64,000 nucleotides of DNA from Saccharolobus caldissimus (GCF_020886315.1 NZ_AP025226.1:1762001-1826000); one strand, 5' to 3'. Positions 19,169 through 29,455 are shown, counted from the stretch's first letter. Numbers and translations: made by a program. The notes: generated from the sequence alone by a model not told the origin.

Positions 19169-20173
19169 ATGGAGGTAAATTTAAGATTTAAAATATTGCC
19201 CGTTATTGCATATACTATTCCAACTTTTGTTTTAGTTTATCCATCCTTTTTTATTAGTTATTTAAGTAAAAACCTAGATTTAGCATACTGGGAAGTCTTT
19301 GCTTTAGTAGCAGTACCCTTTTTAGGTAGGTTAATTGGTTCATTAATATATCAATTTCTAAAGCTTAATAGCTATTTTATTTCATTCTTGTTACTTGGTA
19401 TTTTCACTATATTACAAAGCATTCTTAATATATATTTATTAATTTTTATAAGATTTTTTGTAGGAATTCTGTTCGGTATTTTAACTACTTTTGCTGTAGA
19501 ATATGCCACCAAATCTGGAGATAATCTCATATTAGGTCTTACTACTGGTGGCTGGTCTCTAGGGTGGATACTGGCTTATCTACTTTTTATAATGTTAAAT
19601 AATTGGCACCTTATTGCAGTGGCTGGAATGTTCATAATATTGTTAGCAATACTTGGAACTGGCGATTTTAGTAATAACATAATAGTAGAAAAGAGAAGAT
19701 TACGCTTGCCATCAACAATATCTATTATTGTGTATATTTGTGCTTTAACTCCTGCTTTTCTGTTAGAAATTGTTCCTAATATTTTAGAGAGAATTAATAT
19801 GATATGGATAGTTCTACCTTCCTATTTTCTATCTCTAATAGTTTACATTATTTTACCATTAATTGTTAACAGATTAGGTCTAAAAATTTCAATGATTATT
19901 ATATCGATTATTATTTTGACAAGTGGTATCTCTGCCTTTCTATTTTGCCCCTTTATCTTTCTAATCTTCACTCCCTTTGGGCTAGCCGTTTTAAGCATTA
20001 TTCCAAAATATTTAACACATAAAGGCGAGAACCCTAAAAGATTAGGCTTAGCCTTAAATATAGGCTCGGTTATGGGATTAATTATACCAGTTCTTAGTAA
20101 TATTATGCCATATTTTCCAGAAATTATAATAGTAATAACTATGTTATCACTTATCTTAACATTAGCTATGTAA
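19169..20173 (+). CDS. MFS-type transporter, function unknown
   Basis: 334 residues with about 10-11 predicted membrane helices and short charged loops; GRLIGSLIYQF between helices 2 and 3 resembles the MFS loop A motif (GxLaDrxGrr) and ATKSGDNLILGL could be the equivalent before helix 5. It is shorter than the usual 12-helix carriers (about 400 residues). The frame starts at GTG (19160), but ATG at 19169 is likely. It stands alone in a very AT-rich stretch next to the tRNA-Leu island. Substrate unknown. Confidence 0.65.
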   Translation: MEVNLRFKILPVIAYTIPTFVLVYPSFFISYLSKNLDLAYWEVFALVAVPFLGRLIGSLIYQFLKLNSYFISFLLLGIFTILQSILNIYLLIFIRFFVGILFGILTTFAVEYATKSGDNLILGLTTGGWSLGWILAYLLFIMLNNWHLIAVAGMFIILLAILGTGDFSNNIIVEKRRLRLPSTISIIVYICALTPAFLLEIVPNILERINMIWIVLPSYFLSLIVYIILPLIVNRLGLKISMIIISIIILTSGISAFLFCPFIFLIFTPFGLAVLSIIPKYLTHKGENPKRLGLALNIGSVMGLIIPVLSNIMPYFPEIIIVITMLSLILTLAM

Positions 20174-20704
20174 ATTTATCCACTTTGAAGTGAAGTTTCT
20201 TGATTTATAGAAATGTCACGTTAATTAGGGGCAGAGGGCATAATTGGAATTCGCTGATTCAATGTAGATCCTATAGTATTAATTAAGATATAAAAATATT
20301 TAATTTGTCTTTAATTTAAATGCTTCAATTACATTTATTCGAAAATAAATAATAAAGATTTAAAAATCTTCTTATTTACTAAAATAAAGACTAAATTATA
20401 TTATGAATAAATATAGAAATAATTTAATATTTTTATTAACTTTTAAAAGAAAGAATGTTATCTTTCACATAATTGCTTTAATTTACATCCTTTATATCTT
20501 AATAATTTTTACAATTAGTAAGGATGAAAAGTGTATTAAGACTTCCTTCATATTTGCTAGAAAAGCTTGCCGACATTTATTGTCATAATATTATAAGGTG
20601 AAGCGTATAAGGGCTTTGAACTTCATATATAAATATGTGGAAAACAGTAATCTCTAGTATAAATTTTAAATATTTGCACCTTAATGTAGTATGTAGGGAA
20701 TTCT
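20174..20704. other. intergenic region before the FtsZ-like operon
   Basis: 530 bp, mostly AT. A GC-richer patch of about 50 bp at 20225-20275 differs from its surroundings but has no recognised identity. A 61-codon frame at 20403-20588 is too weak to call. TATAAATTTTAAAT at 20661-20674 is the likely promoter of the operon that starts at 20705. Confidence 0.5.
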
Positions 20705-21652
20705 ATGAAAATTAAAATTCTATCCTTTATACTACTTATAATTTCGCTTTTTTGCTTTACCGTAAGTCCAATTGTAATTTCACAGAGTAGTAGTTGGATC
20801 ACGAGTATACAAGTTTACGATATAACTACTGCATCAAAAGTTTTAAACTCTAGCCAACTAATTGCGGGCGATACTTACAATGTTACCATTACTATTTCAA
20901 TACCTTTCACTAACCCTTCTAATACCTTTTATATTACGCTAAATCCATCATTAGAACGATATGGTGCTCAGTTTTGGTATATACTAACGCCAAATTATCA
21001 AGGCTATAATGCCAAAACTTTTCAGCCAACTAATTATACAATTTCCTTCATTCAATATTCTGGTTCATTAGTTCTCTCAGCCGTATTCACAATCCCCTCG
21101 AATTTCACAGATATAGGCAGTATAAACGGTGTAATATTGCAGAAACCTCAGCAACTTAACATAATTGTTATTACTGTTGGCCAAAGTAATGTAGGGCAAT
21201 ATACTGCGACTATAGTTTCTCAAGAAATATTAGAGTATTATACATTATATTCTAAAGCTGTCTCGCTAATACAATCTGGAGAAATATCGCCTCAATACAA
21301 ACCATTAGTTGAATCCATATTGAATAACTCCTCTGCTTTATACTCACAGGGACTAGTTTCTCAAGCTATTTCTGAATTGCAGTTAATTAACCCCTCATAT
21401 TATCCGTCTCCACCTAGTAATTTATTATTATATGCAACAATAGGTGTTGCGGTAATGCTAGCAGTAATAGCTGCGTTTGGGTTCATAATGTATTTTAGAA
21501 CTAAGGGTTACTATGAAGATCTAGATAATACAAGAAAGGATATTATAAAAGAATTATCCTCAATAAAAGTTGTAGCTGCGAGATATGATAAAAATTTAGC
21601 TGAAGAAATAGAAAAGCTAATAAATACTTTAAACAAAGGTAGAAGTAAATGA
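20705..21652 (+). CDS. secreted, membrane-anchored protein of the FtsZ-like operon
   Basis: 315 residues: signal peptide (IKILSFILLIISLFCFTVSP), an extracellular beta-rich region with several N-x-S/T sequons (about 27-180), a helical stretch (180-235), one membrane helix (LLYATIGVAVMLAVIAAFGFIMYF, about 240-263), and a charged 50-residue cytoplasmic tail predicted to form a coiled coil. The topology is type I and suits an anchor connecting the cell surface to a cytoplasmic partner. It overlaps the FtsZ-like gene by 4 bases (ATGA) and is first in the operon, with a TATA box about 35 bp upstream. Confidence 0.75.
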   Translation: MKIKILSFILLIISLFCFTVSPIVISQSSSWITSIQVYDITTASKVLNSSQLIAGDTYNVTITISIPFTNPSNTFYITLNPSLERYGAQFWYILTPNYQGYNAKTFQPTNYTISFIQYSGSLVLSAVFTIPSNFTDIGSINGVILQKPQQLNIIVITVGQSNVGQYTATIVSQEILEYYTLYSKAVSLIQSGEISPQYKPLVESILNNSSALYSQGLVSQAISELQLINPSYYPSPPSNLLLYATIGVAVMLAVIAAFGFIMYFRTKGYYEDLDNTRKDIIKELSSIKVVAARYDKNLAEEIEKLINTLNKGRSK

Positions 21653-24297
21653 GCACAAGAGCTCCTAGATACTCCTCTGTTCATATAATTGGATTAGGAG
21701 GTACTGGGGTTAATATAATACAAAGGTTAATTGAAAGTGATAGGTTTATTGATTTCATATCAGAAGAGGACTCCTCTATAGCACTTTTAGGAATAGATGT
21801 AGCAGACGGGGATATAGATTCCTTAAATAGGGCTGCTGCTGAGATAAGGCAAAAATTAGCTTCTAAGGGAATACCAGTTGATAGGTTTTGGTTATCTACA
21901 CTTAAAATAAGGTTTAATACACCAGATACGTTATATGACTTCTTAACTAAATTTGACAAATATCTAGCAAGTGAAGGTATAAAAGTTAAGAATTATATCC
22001 CATGGATATCTAGAGCTACTATGATACCTCCACTAGCAGGTGGAGTAGGAAGAATGAGAGCATTAAGTAAAGCAATATACAACTTAAACTATTATTATCT
22101 TACAGAAGTAAACAATGCAATAGAATTATTTAAGGATAGAGTAGTAAGATCTGTTAAAACGCCCGTTGTAGTAGTAATATTTGGCCTTGGAGGAGGAACA
22201 GGTAGTGGAATGGTAATGGACTTTGTAAGGCATCTAAGAGCTAAATTGGGCAATGGTATACCAATAATAGGATTAGCTGTATTACCCAGTTCTGCAGATG
22301 ACGCAAATGCTAGGGGTATATCATCGTTCATGGCACTTAATGAATTACAACTATTATTTAACACTGAATTGAATAAGAAGATTGTAGATAATTATGGAAA
22401 TGCATATGAGAATAAATTCTCAGCACTGTTCTTCATCCCATTAGACTTAGTATACAATATAAAAGGCAATTTAGTAGAAGCTAAGAAGGAACTCGATGAG
22501 GCTATAGTAGATATTTTATATATGCTAATGTATTTCGATTTAGCCGATTTACTAAGTAGCGTGGGCACTAACAATATTTTTACAGATAATTGGGTGAACT
22601 CTATCGGATTTCTAAAAATAAGATATCCAGTAAACGATTACATTAAATATGCAAAAGAATTATTAGAATCCATAAAAATAGCGGGAAAATTCGTTAAGGA
22701 GAGTAAAGATATTTTTGAAATAATAGCTAAGTTATTCACGTATGAGTATAATGAGCTAGTAGAGATATTTAAGCAATCAGAGACTAATAGCGGAGAATAT
22801 AATCCAGAATTATTCCAAAGCAAAATTAGTGAAATTGTAGAAGGTAGAAATTATGAACCTACAATAAAAATGCAGATAAGATCTGTTTTAGATTACACCC
22901 AATATTATGCTAGAAAATTCATATCAGCTTTAAGAAATATTAACTTTGAAGAGGATACAATTGAAGGATCTGCTGTAAGCTTAGCCTTAAAGGAAATAAG
23001 TAAGGCAAACGATTTAATAAATAACTATGATAATTTGAACAAAAATATATTAAATGAAATAAGGGAAAGAATAAGGGCTGGGAAGAATTTTACCACAACA
23101 CAAAGGGAAATTATGGAATCTGCTGTTGATTTTAGTAACTTAGTAATCTCTTTAGTGTATACTGTAAAAAGTTACGTAAAAGCCAAGCTCTTAGCTGATG
23201 ATTTATCTAGAAGGAATTTGCAAATTCCAGATTCCATGAAAAACAGAATCGGTGAAATAGCTGAAAGGGAATTGAATGCTTTAAGTCAATTATTTCAAGT
23301 TCTAACAATGTCGCCTGAAAAGCAAGTTAAATTACTGGATGAGGCTATAGCCAGATTAATTGACCTCTTAGAGTCCTCAGAAAACAGAATTAAAGAAGCT
23401 GAAAATCAGGTATTAAGTGTTGAAAGGGAAATCCAAAGGTTATTAAGTGAGAAGGAAGAATTAAAGAAGGAATACGATAAAATTAGAATTGATTTTAGTG
23501 GAAAGAAGAAAAGAATAGCTGATGCGATTTCTAACATTGATGCTAGAATATCCTCATTAAATAAGATTAACGAACAAAATAAAGAGATTCTAGATAAAAT
23601 TAAGGATTTCCATAATTCATTAAAGATATTAAAAGATAAGTTAGATGTAAATAAACCTTATAGAATATATCTCTTAAGTTTAATGAATTTAGAGAAAGAG
23701 TTAATAAGTATTTTAAGTAATATTACTAAAACTACTAAGTATTATGAAAAAGTAGTAGAATTAAGCGAATACGAACAGAATAAGATTATAGAAAGGATAT
23801 TAATGGAAGACCAAAGATTAGATAAAGGAGATAATAACGTCTTAAAAGATATATTAGATAAGAAGAGATTTAATGAAATAATGGATAGTTTGATGCGAGT
23901 ATTTAGAACACCATCATATGCAGGATTCAATAATAACTATAAAACTGACTTCATATGGGTAACAGTAAGTATACCAGAAGGATTATGGGATATGGATTTA
24001 CAACAGAGACTAATGAACATACTTAGTTCTAATATAGAGGTTGAAGCAAATAAAGCAATCTCCATTAGGCAAATTCCACAAATAGAGCCCTGGACTATTT
24101 CGATTATGGTAGTTTACGCTAAGGGAATGTTAAAACATTTAGAAAAATATAATAACATGATAAAGGACGTAGAATCATTTAAGCCTAATGAGAAACTCCT
24201 ATTCAGAAGCTTTCTATTAGAGCAGGGAGTTTGGGACTTAGATACTCTTATTAAAGAGCTTAAGAAAGAAGAAATTGAACATGAGCGTTTACAATAA
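21649..24297 (+). CDS. FtsZ/tubulin-superfamily GTPase, Tubulin_2/FtsZl type
   Basis: 882 residues. The N-terminal GTPase fold has VHIIGLGGTGVNII (T1-like loop, about 11-24) and the tubulin signature FGLGGGTGSGM (about 178-188). From about 400 to 740 comes a long helical, coiled-coil-rich insertion, then a final alpha/beta part (TDFIWVTVSIPEGLW, WTISIMVVYAKGM). This layout matches the large Tubulin_2 family (FtsZl-1), proposed by Makarova and Koonin to remodel membranes and distinct from cell-division FtsZ. Sulfolobales divide with ESCRT-III/Cdv and lack FtsZ, so another role is expected. Coupled to its neighbours by overlaps of 4 and 17 bases. Confidence 0.85.
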   Translation: MSTRAPRYSSVHIIGLGGTGVNIIQRLIESDRFIDFISEEDSSIALLGIDVADGDIDSLNRAAAEIRQKLASKGIPVDRFWLSTLKIRFNTPDTLYDFLTKFDKYLASEGIKVKNYIPWISRATMIPPLAGGVGRMRALSKAIYNLNYYYLTEVNNAIELFKDRVVRSVKTPVVVVIFGLGGGTGSGMVMDFVRHLRAKLGNGIPIIGLAVLPSSADDANARGISSFMALNELQLLFNTELNKKIVDNYGNAYENKFSALFFIPLDLVYNIKGNLVEAKKELDEAIVDILYMLMYFDLADLLSSVGTNNIFTDNWVNSIGFLKIRYPVNDYIKYAKELLESIKIAGKFVKESKDIFEIIAKLFTYEYNELVEIFKQSETNSGEYNPELFQSKISEIVEGRNYEPTIKMQIRSVLDYTQYYARKFISALRNINFEEDTIEGSAVSLALKEISKANDLINNYDNLNKNILNEIRERIRAGKNFTTTQREIMESAVDFSNLVISLVYTVKSYVKAKLLADDLSRRNLQIPDSMKNRIGEIAERELNALSQLFQVLTMSPEKQVKLLDEAIARLIDLLESSENRIKEAENQVLSVEREIQRLLSEKEELKKEYDKIRIDFSGKKKRIADAISNIDARISSLNKINEQNKEILDKIKDFHNSLKILKDKLDVNKPYRIYLLSLMNLEKELISILSNITKTTKYYEKVVELSEYEQNKIIERILMEDQRLDKGDNNVLKDILDKKRFNEIMDSLMRVFRTPSYAGFNNNYKTDFIWVTVSIPEGLWDMDLQQRLMNILSSNIEVEANKAISIRQIPQIEPWTISIMVVYAKGMLKHLEKYNNMIKDVESFKPNEKLLFRSFLLEQGVWDLDTLIKELKKEEIEHERLQ

Positions 24298-26488
24298 AAA
24301 ATTTTATGAAGAACTTACAGTAAGCATCCTCTTAGCAATATCTACTTTCCTTTTTTTGCTAGAATTACCATTCCTTACCTTAGTTTTTATAATAGTAATT
24401 CCTATTGCAATATTCTTATTAGGAATATATAGAAATACGTTATACGCAACTGGATTAGAAGCTTTTATCGTGATAGTAAGTGTGATATGGCAAAGTATGG
24501 GATTCATCTCTTATAGTCTAAGTTATGGCCCAGGTCTTTTATCCAATCCCTTAGAATACTCTGCTATATACATCTATACGATACTTCTTCTAGTCATGAT
24601 ATTTATTATACTATTATACATGGTTGATCCAGTAAATCTTTCAATTGGAGTATTAAGTAGTGCTTTAACCTTAACACCAGCCTTTTTCTTAAGCCCTATA
24701 CTTATAATATTCCCTAAGATTACGAACAAGAATGCCTCAATTTATAAACCTCTCTTAATATTCCTGTCGATATTATCACCCCTACTTTATTTAAACGCGT
24801 TAATTGCAGGACCTCAGATATCTTTCAGTACTGTAGCTTTTTACCAATTATTTTATTTATCTCATAATTTAAGACCTAGCATAACAAGTATTAACGTCTT
24901 CATAAGTGGATTTCCCCCAAATTACGCATACCCAAAGCCAATATTTGTGGGATATCCATTAAGTAAATCTATAGGATTAGTTGAAGCAATAATACTATAT
25001 GGTATTGCGTACTATTTATCATATATAATTTCTACCACAGTAATGAAATTATTTGTAAATAAAATATATATAAATGAAAATATAAGAAATCTCATACTAT
25101 ACTTTAACCCCGCAGAAGAGAATTTGATATTAATATTATTCTTTATCGCATTTCTATTAGCATTCTCAGCTCAACTTAACGGAGTGTTAATAGGTGTTAC
25201 AATATTCTCTACTCTTATTTTAGGTGTCTTATTTTCGTTTTTATCAAATATTTTAGGAAGTCAAGAAGTAATATTTACACTTAGAACTGACCTGCAGAGA
25301 AAGTTACAAGATTTATCAGTGTTATTAAAGAAAGGGATGGAAAACTTATCGTTAATTAATATTTCCAGCGAAAATACTGAAAGAATAAGACTTAAAATAA
25401 ATGAATGTTATAACTTATATTCGTCAATTAGTAATTTAGTTCAAACTGCTAATGAACGATTATTACGAAACTGGAATAAGGAGGCTGAAGAGTGTGTAAA
25501 AACATTATCTTCATTCGATGAGACGTTTAAGAAAATATTATTAGATGAAATTAATAATATTAGAAATATAATATCATCAGCTAATAATGTCCTAAAAGAT
25601 ATAAAATTGGAAATAATAATACCAGAAACTCAGCTAGATTTCAGCTCTGATATATCTCAAGTAATAAATGAATATAAGTTACTTATCTCCAACTTAAGGA
25701 AATCTTTAGAAAGCTTATATAATCTGTATATGGAGAACGCAAAAGCCTTTAACAAATTAATGGGAATAGAACAGGCTCCGCTTGACGTTCCTAATCCGGT
25801 AATTAGGTTAGATAGAGGTGATTTAGAGGGAGCAGTGAAAATAATTACAGATTATTGGTATAAATTCGATAATATACATAGAGTAGAGTTTAAGGAAAAA
25901 ATAGATAAACTATCAAAAGTAATTATCGAATTAATTGAAACATTATCCTACTGGGATAACAATGAAGATTATTTAGATAAATTAAAACAAATAGTTAAGG
26001 ATCTAGAGAATAGTAGTCCGTCCAATGCTATTCACATACTAAATAATTTACGTAATATTATGAAAATTTGCGACGAAATCATCACGAAAGTGAATAAAGA
26101 AATAGAAGACATAAATAAAATCAGCAGTGAATATAAGCAATTTGAATTTAAAGTTCCAACAGAATTAAAGCTTTTAAATAACCTAAAAATTAGACAAGAT
26201 TTTAACACTATAGAGGAATACATATCTTTTATAAGCGATATATCCGCTTTTCTAAAAAGGCACATAGACTATTTAAAACAAGATGAACAGCAGTTATTAA
26301 TTATATCCTTATACCCCTTAGGTGATTACATAATAAGTAAACTACTTGAGGAGGATAAGGAAGTATACCTAGACGAGTTACCGTTTACAAAACCAGTTGC
26401 TAATTTATATGCAAAATTATACTCTATACTACATAATAACGTTAAATATGATGAGGATAAGGAGGTTATAAAATATGCCAATATGTAA
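24281..26488 (+). CDS. polytopic membrane protein with long cytoplasmic coiled coil
   Basis: 735 residues. The first 330 residues contain roughly nine or ten membrane helices; the remaining 400 are soluble, helical and heptad-like (DLQRKLQDLSVLLKKGMENL onward). The ATG at 24281 is chosen over the TTG at 24275. The gene overlaps the FtsZ-like gene by 17 bases and the next gene by 14. A membrane platform with a large coiled-coil arm is a natural partner for a cytoplasmic filament, but that is inferred from context only. No known transporter motif. Confidence 0.75.
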   Translation: MSVYNKKFYEELTVSILLAISTFLFLLELPFLTLVFIIVIPIAIFLLGIYRNTLYATGLEAFIVIVSVIWQSMGFISYSLSYGPGLLSNPLEYSAIYIYTILLLVMIFIILLYMVDPVNLSIGVLSSALTLTPAFFLSPILIIFPKITNKNASIYKPLLIFLSILSPLLYLNALIAGPQISFSTVAFYQLFYLSHNLRPSITSINVFISGFPPNYAYPKPIFVGYPLSKSIGLVEAIILYGIAYYLSYIISTTVMKLFVNKIYINENIRNLILYFNPAEENLILILFFIAFLLAFSAQLNGVLIGVTIFSTLILGVLFSFLSNILGSQEVIFTLRTDLQRKLQDLSVLLKKGMENLSLINISSENTERIRLKINECYNLYSSISNLVQTANERLLRNWNKEAEECVKTLSSFDETFKKILLDEINNIRNIISSANNVLKDIKLEIIIPETQLDFSSDISQVINEYKLLISNLRKSLESLYNLYMENAKAFNKLMGIEQAPLDVPNPVIRLDRGDLEGAVKIITDYWYKFDNIHRVEFKEKIDKLSKVIIELIETLSYWDNNEDYLDKLKQIVKDLENSSPSNAIHILNNLRNIMKICDEIITKVNKEIEDINKISSEYKQFEFKVPTELKLLNNLKIRQDFNTIEEYISFISDISAFLKRHIDYLKQDEQQLLIISLYPLGDYIISKLLEEDKEVYLDELPFTKPVANLYAKLYSILHNNVKYDEDKEVIKYANM

Positions 26489-27506
26489 GAATGGCCATGA
26501 AATGGACTTGATTGAAAGGTGTCCCATTTGCGGACAACCAATAGACTATTATGCATCACTATTTGAACTAACAGAATTCCCTAAATTACAATATAAACTA
26601 AGTGATGCTATTATTTTTGTTGGGATCCAGCCCTATAAATTCCCTAATTCATTATTTATAGGAATAGACGAGAAAGAAAAGATTGAAAAAGACAAAATAA
26701 TATTAGAGTTGATAAGCGGCGGAACTTGGCATGAATATTATGACCAATATAAGGAGAAATTAGGGAAGATATTTGATTTATTAGGAATAAATAATGCGAA
26801 AAGAAAGATAATAATATTAGATTCTATAAATCCATTGTCTCCTTTAGTTATATCACTAATAAACTCTAACGCTATCTTTATAATAATATTACCTGCAGAA
26901 AACGAACCATTAATATATTTAGATACTGCATATGCTACAGTCTCAGAAGCCATGAAGAAAAAAGAACCCATAATTCCAGTTATGAGAACGCTAATTGAAA
27001 AGTTTAGAGGATTTTATCATGATTTTGGAATAAGTTATGGTATAGAAGGCTTTATGAGAATGATAACATATTTTTATGAGAATTATGATAGATTATACAA
27101 TTTCTTTAAGATTTCTATAAAATTTAATCTAAAGCCTATATTTCCATTTAGTTACATAATAGGTGGGACAATGTTAGTATTTAAAGATATGGAGAGCGTA
27201 TTTGATCTCATTGAAGTTCAAAAAACAATTGACTTCGACATCTCAAACGTTAGTACGTTATTTTTGATATGTATTTCGCCTAAGGAATTGAAAGAACAAA
27301 TTGAAAAGCAATACAAATTATTTGTCTTAAAAAAGTTTAAAAATATAATATATAATGATATGATATATATTGAAAATAAGAACGCAAAGGTAGTCAATGA
27401 CATTTTTAATTTAATAATGTTTTATGGGATTTCCGAAATAGGAACGTTAGACTATCTTTCAAAAGCTCACGAGTTAATTACAAAGAAGGTTGTACAAAAT
27501 GCTTAA
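26475..27506 (+). CDS. zinc-ribbon protein of the FtsZ-like operon
   Basis: 343 residues. The N-terminus has a treble-clef or zinc-ribbon pattern (C4, H8, then CPIC at 16-19). The rest alternates strands and helices (KIIILDSINPL, AIFIIILPAENEP, SYIIGGTMLVFKD, VSTLFLICISPKE) and could be a degenerate Rossmann or tubulin-like fold, without a GTP-binding signature. Overlaps of 14 bases upstream and 8 bases downstream tie it to the operon. Likely an adaptor; function unknown. Confidence 0.65.
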   Translation: MPICKNGHEMDLIERCPICGQPIDYYASLFELTEFPKLQYKLSDAIIFVGIQPYKFPNSLFIGIDEKEKIEKDKIILELISGGTWHEYYDQYKEKLGKIFDLLGINNAKRKIIILDSINPLSPLVISLINSNAIFIIILPAENEPLIYLDTAYATVSEAMKKKEPIIPVMRTLIEKFRGFYHDFGISYGIEGFMRMITYFYENYDRLYNFFKISIKFNLKPIFPFSYIIGGTMLVFKDMESVFDLIEVQKTIDFDISNVSTLFLICISPKELKEQIEKQYKLFVLKKFKNIIYNDMIYIENKNAKVVNDIFNLIMFYGISEIGTLDYLSKAHELITKKVVQNA

Positions 27507-28197
27507 CCTTAAAGTTTTAAAGGTTAAGGGCCCAAATAAGATATATACTGATTGCGAGATAAACATTGACTCTTTTGCTATTAGTGTTAATTGTAATAAG
27601 AAAGGTCTAATTGGAGGGAATAATAAAATCAATATAATAAATTATACATTCAATAAAGATTTCATGCCTAAATTTGATGAGAATAAATTAATTTTAAATA
27701 ATATAATAATTTATCTAAAAGATATTAACGATATTAACTTAATAACTCAAGAAATTAAAAATGAGACATTACAATTATTAAAATCTGAGATTTTAGAGCC
27801 GATAAGAGCAATTATTAAGGAAAGAATAAACGGAATAAAGACCATTGAGGAATATAAGAATAAGGTTGATTTATCACTTCTATTAAAATCCGAAGATCCT
27901 ACAGCCTCTATATCTAGAAATATTAAAGATCTAATCTTTAAAATCCAAGAAATACTAAATAATTATAGCAATAACTTAAGTGAAATCCATAAAGATAGAA
28001 TCTTAGGAGTTACTTACTTATTACCAAAAATAATAGAGTATACTTACAATAATAACACTTCAAATTTAAAGAAAAGTAAGGAATTACTAGCTAAGTTATT
28101 AGGTATATCTTTACCAGAATTAGATAAAATATTATATAATGTGGAATATAATGTAGATGCGATAATAGAAATCCTATTAGATTATGTACTTAAATAG
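27499..28197 (+). CDS. hypothetical protein, last gene of the FtsZ-like operon
   Basis: 232 residues: a beta-rich N-terminus (LKVLKVKGPNKIYTDCEINI) followed by helices (ETLQLLKSEILEPIRAIIKE, then a long helical C-terminus with ISLPELDKILYNVEYNVDAI). The ATG at 27499 lies in the ATGCTTAA overlap with the zinc-ribbon gene. No family recognised. A 10-bp inverted repeat 100 bp downstream may mark the operon end. Confidence 0.6.
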   Translation: MLNLKVLKVKGPNKIYTDCEINIDSFAISVNCNKKGLIGGNNKINIINYTFNKDFMPKFDENKLILNNIIIYLKDINDINLITQEIKNETLQLLKSEILEPIRAIIKERINGIKTIEEYKNKVDLSLLLKSEDPTASISRNIKDLIFKIQEILNNYSNNLSEIHKDRILGVTYLLPKIIEYTYNNNTSNLKKSKELLAKLLGISLPELDKILYNVEYNVDAIIEILLDYVLK

Positions 28198-28297
28198 TTA
28201 AGTTCATAAAGATTTTAAATTTTCTTAATTTTGAAATTTTAAGATAAAAGGCTATAAAGATGTTCGAATAAAATTAATAATAGTGATATTAAATGCT

Positions 28298-28334
28298 TCA
28301 TATCTGAAATAAAAATAAAATTAATCAGATATGA
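28298..28334. terminator. 10-bp inverted repeat between convergent transcription units
   Basis: TCATATCTGA (28298-28307) and its exact complement TCAGATATGA (28325-28334), with a 17-nt AT-rich loop. It lies between the end of the FtsZ-like operon and the end of the CBS gene, where both transcripts must stop. It may be a terminator hairpin or a protein-binding palindrome; archaeal terminators more often rely on T-tracts. Confidence 0.35.
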
Positions 28335-28345
28335 GAGAAGCGATA

Positions 28346-28726
28346 TTAGACTCTTAGATTAAAAAATAATAATCCTCTAGCTATATCTCTAATTGAAACT
28401 ATACCAATCACTTTATTATTATCATCTACAACTGGCAAATGTCTAAAACCTCTTTCTAACATAACTTCAGCAGCCTCCCACTCTGAGGTCTCTTTCTTAA
28501 CTCCTATCACCTCAGATGTCATATAATCTTTTACCTTAGCGTCTAATCTTCCTTCACTAACTGCCCTTACGATATCCCTCTCCGTTAAAATTCCAACTAG
28601 TTTTCCCTCAGCGTTAATTACCGCAATAGATCCTATGTTATTTCTTCTCATAAAGTCAGCGACATTAACTAAAGAGTCATCTGGCATTGCTACAAAAACT
28701 TTCTTAGTCATTATACGTTCTATCAT
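28346..28726 (-). CDS. two-CBS-domain protein
   Basis: 126 residues consisting of a Bateman module: CBS1 (IMTKKVFVAMPDDSLVNVADFM to GILTERDIVRAV) and CBS2 (YMTSEVIGVKKETSEWEAAEVM to GIVSIRDIARGL). Such free-standing modules bind AMP, ATP or S-adenosylmethionine and regulate partners. No partner gene is attached; it is transcribed alone and convergent with the FtsZ-like operon. Confidence 0.9.
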   Translation of the reverse strand: MIERIMTKKVFVAMPDDSLVNVADFMRRNNIGSIAVINAEGKLVGILTERDIVRAVSEGRLDAKVKDYMTSEVIGVKKETSEWEAAEVMLERGFRHLPVVDDNNKVIGIVSIRDIARGLLFFNLRV

Positions 28727-28797
28727 ATTTCACATTTTATAAAAGCAGTTTAAAAATGTTTATGTTGTTTATACATTATGTGAGTTCAAGGGAGATT

Positions 28798-29412
28798 TCA
28801 CGTCATTATGTAGCCCAATACTGTCTCTATCTTTGGCAAATCGACCCTATAAGATCCATAATACTCATCTTCAAAGGGTATTATGATAATTCTCCTTAAC
28901 GTTACGTCTTTTTTCAAGGCTAGAGAACTCGCTACTTTAAATTGTATTCTTTCAATCTCATGATCTGGATTAGTCATATTTATAATTAAGATATTATTGC
29001 CTTTCCATCTTTTAGCATATTCCAAAGTATCTTCTATTGAAAAATAATCTGTAACAAAAATATTATGCACTTTACTGGAATTAATATTTGGCAATTCTCC
29101 TTCTAGAATAGCTGGATAAGTATCAATTATTATATACTCATAATCGTCAAATGGAACTTTACTAATATCCTTGCATGCATACATCGTAATATTACCAACT
29201 CTTGATAGTTCACATTCTTTAACGTTAAAAAGTTTCGAAATTGTAAAAAGATTATCCATATCTAAAAATAATACTTTACTGGAAAGCGATATAATCTTGG
29301 CTAATGAATAAGCTATTGCACTTTTTCCTACACCACCCTTAATACCTAAAACTCTAACAACACCTTTAAGCAAGTATTTCTCTGTAAAGTTTTTTTTGCT
29401 CTCTAATAGCAT
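28798..29412 (-). CDS. MinD/ParA-type ATPase 1
   Basis: Deviant Walker A GIKGGVGKSAIAYSLAK with the signature lysine, a switch I-like FLDMDN, and a Walker B-like IIIDTYP; about 185-204 residues depending on the start (ATG at 29412, or TTG at 29373 which gives an N-terminus closer to its relatives). It resembles ATPase 3 at 33165-33875 (TIxYAKxW, IIPFxxE near the end). The family forms ATP-dependent dimers on membranes or DNA and positions cargo. It is divergent from a 119-residue gene that could be its partner. Confidence 0.8.
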   Translation of the reverse strand: MLLESKKNFTEKYLLKGVVRVLGIKGGVGKSAIAYSLAKIISLSSKVLFLDMDNLFTISKLFNVKECELSRVGNITMYACKDISKVPFDDYEYIIIDTYPAILEGELPNINSSKVHNIFVTDYFSIEDTLEYAKRWKGNNILIINMTNPDHEIERIQFKVASSLALKKDVTLRRIIIIPFEDEYYGSYRVDLPKIETVLGYIMT

Positions 29413-29455
29413 TTTCTACTTTAACTTAAAAATTAGCCTATCATTAGTATATTAT

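Noticed and set aside
20403-20588. 61-codon frame in the gap before the FtsZ-like operon
   Set aside because: Very AT-rich, Ile/Lys/Phe composition, with no clear Shine-Dalgarno or well-placed TATA box; not distinguishable from chance.
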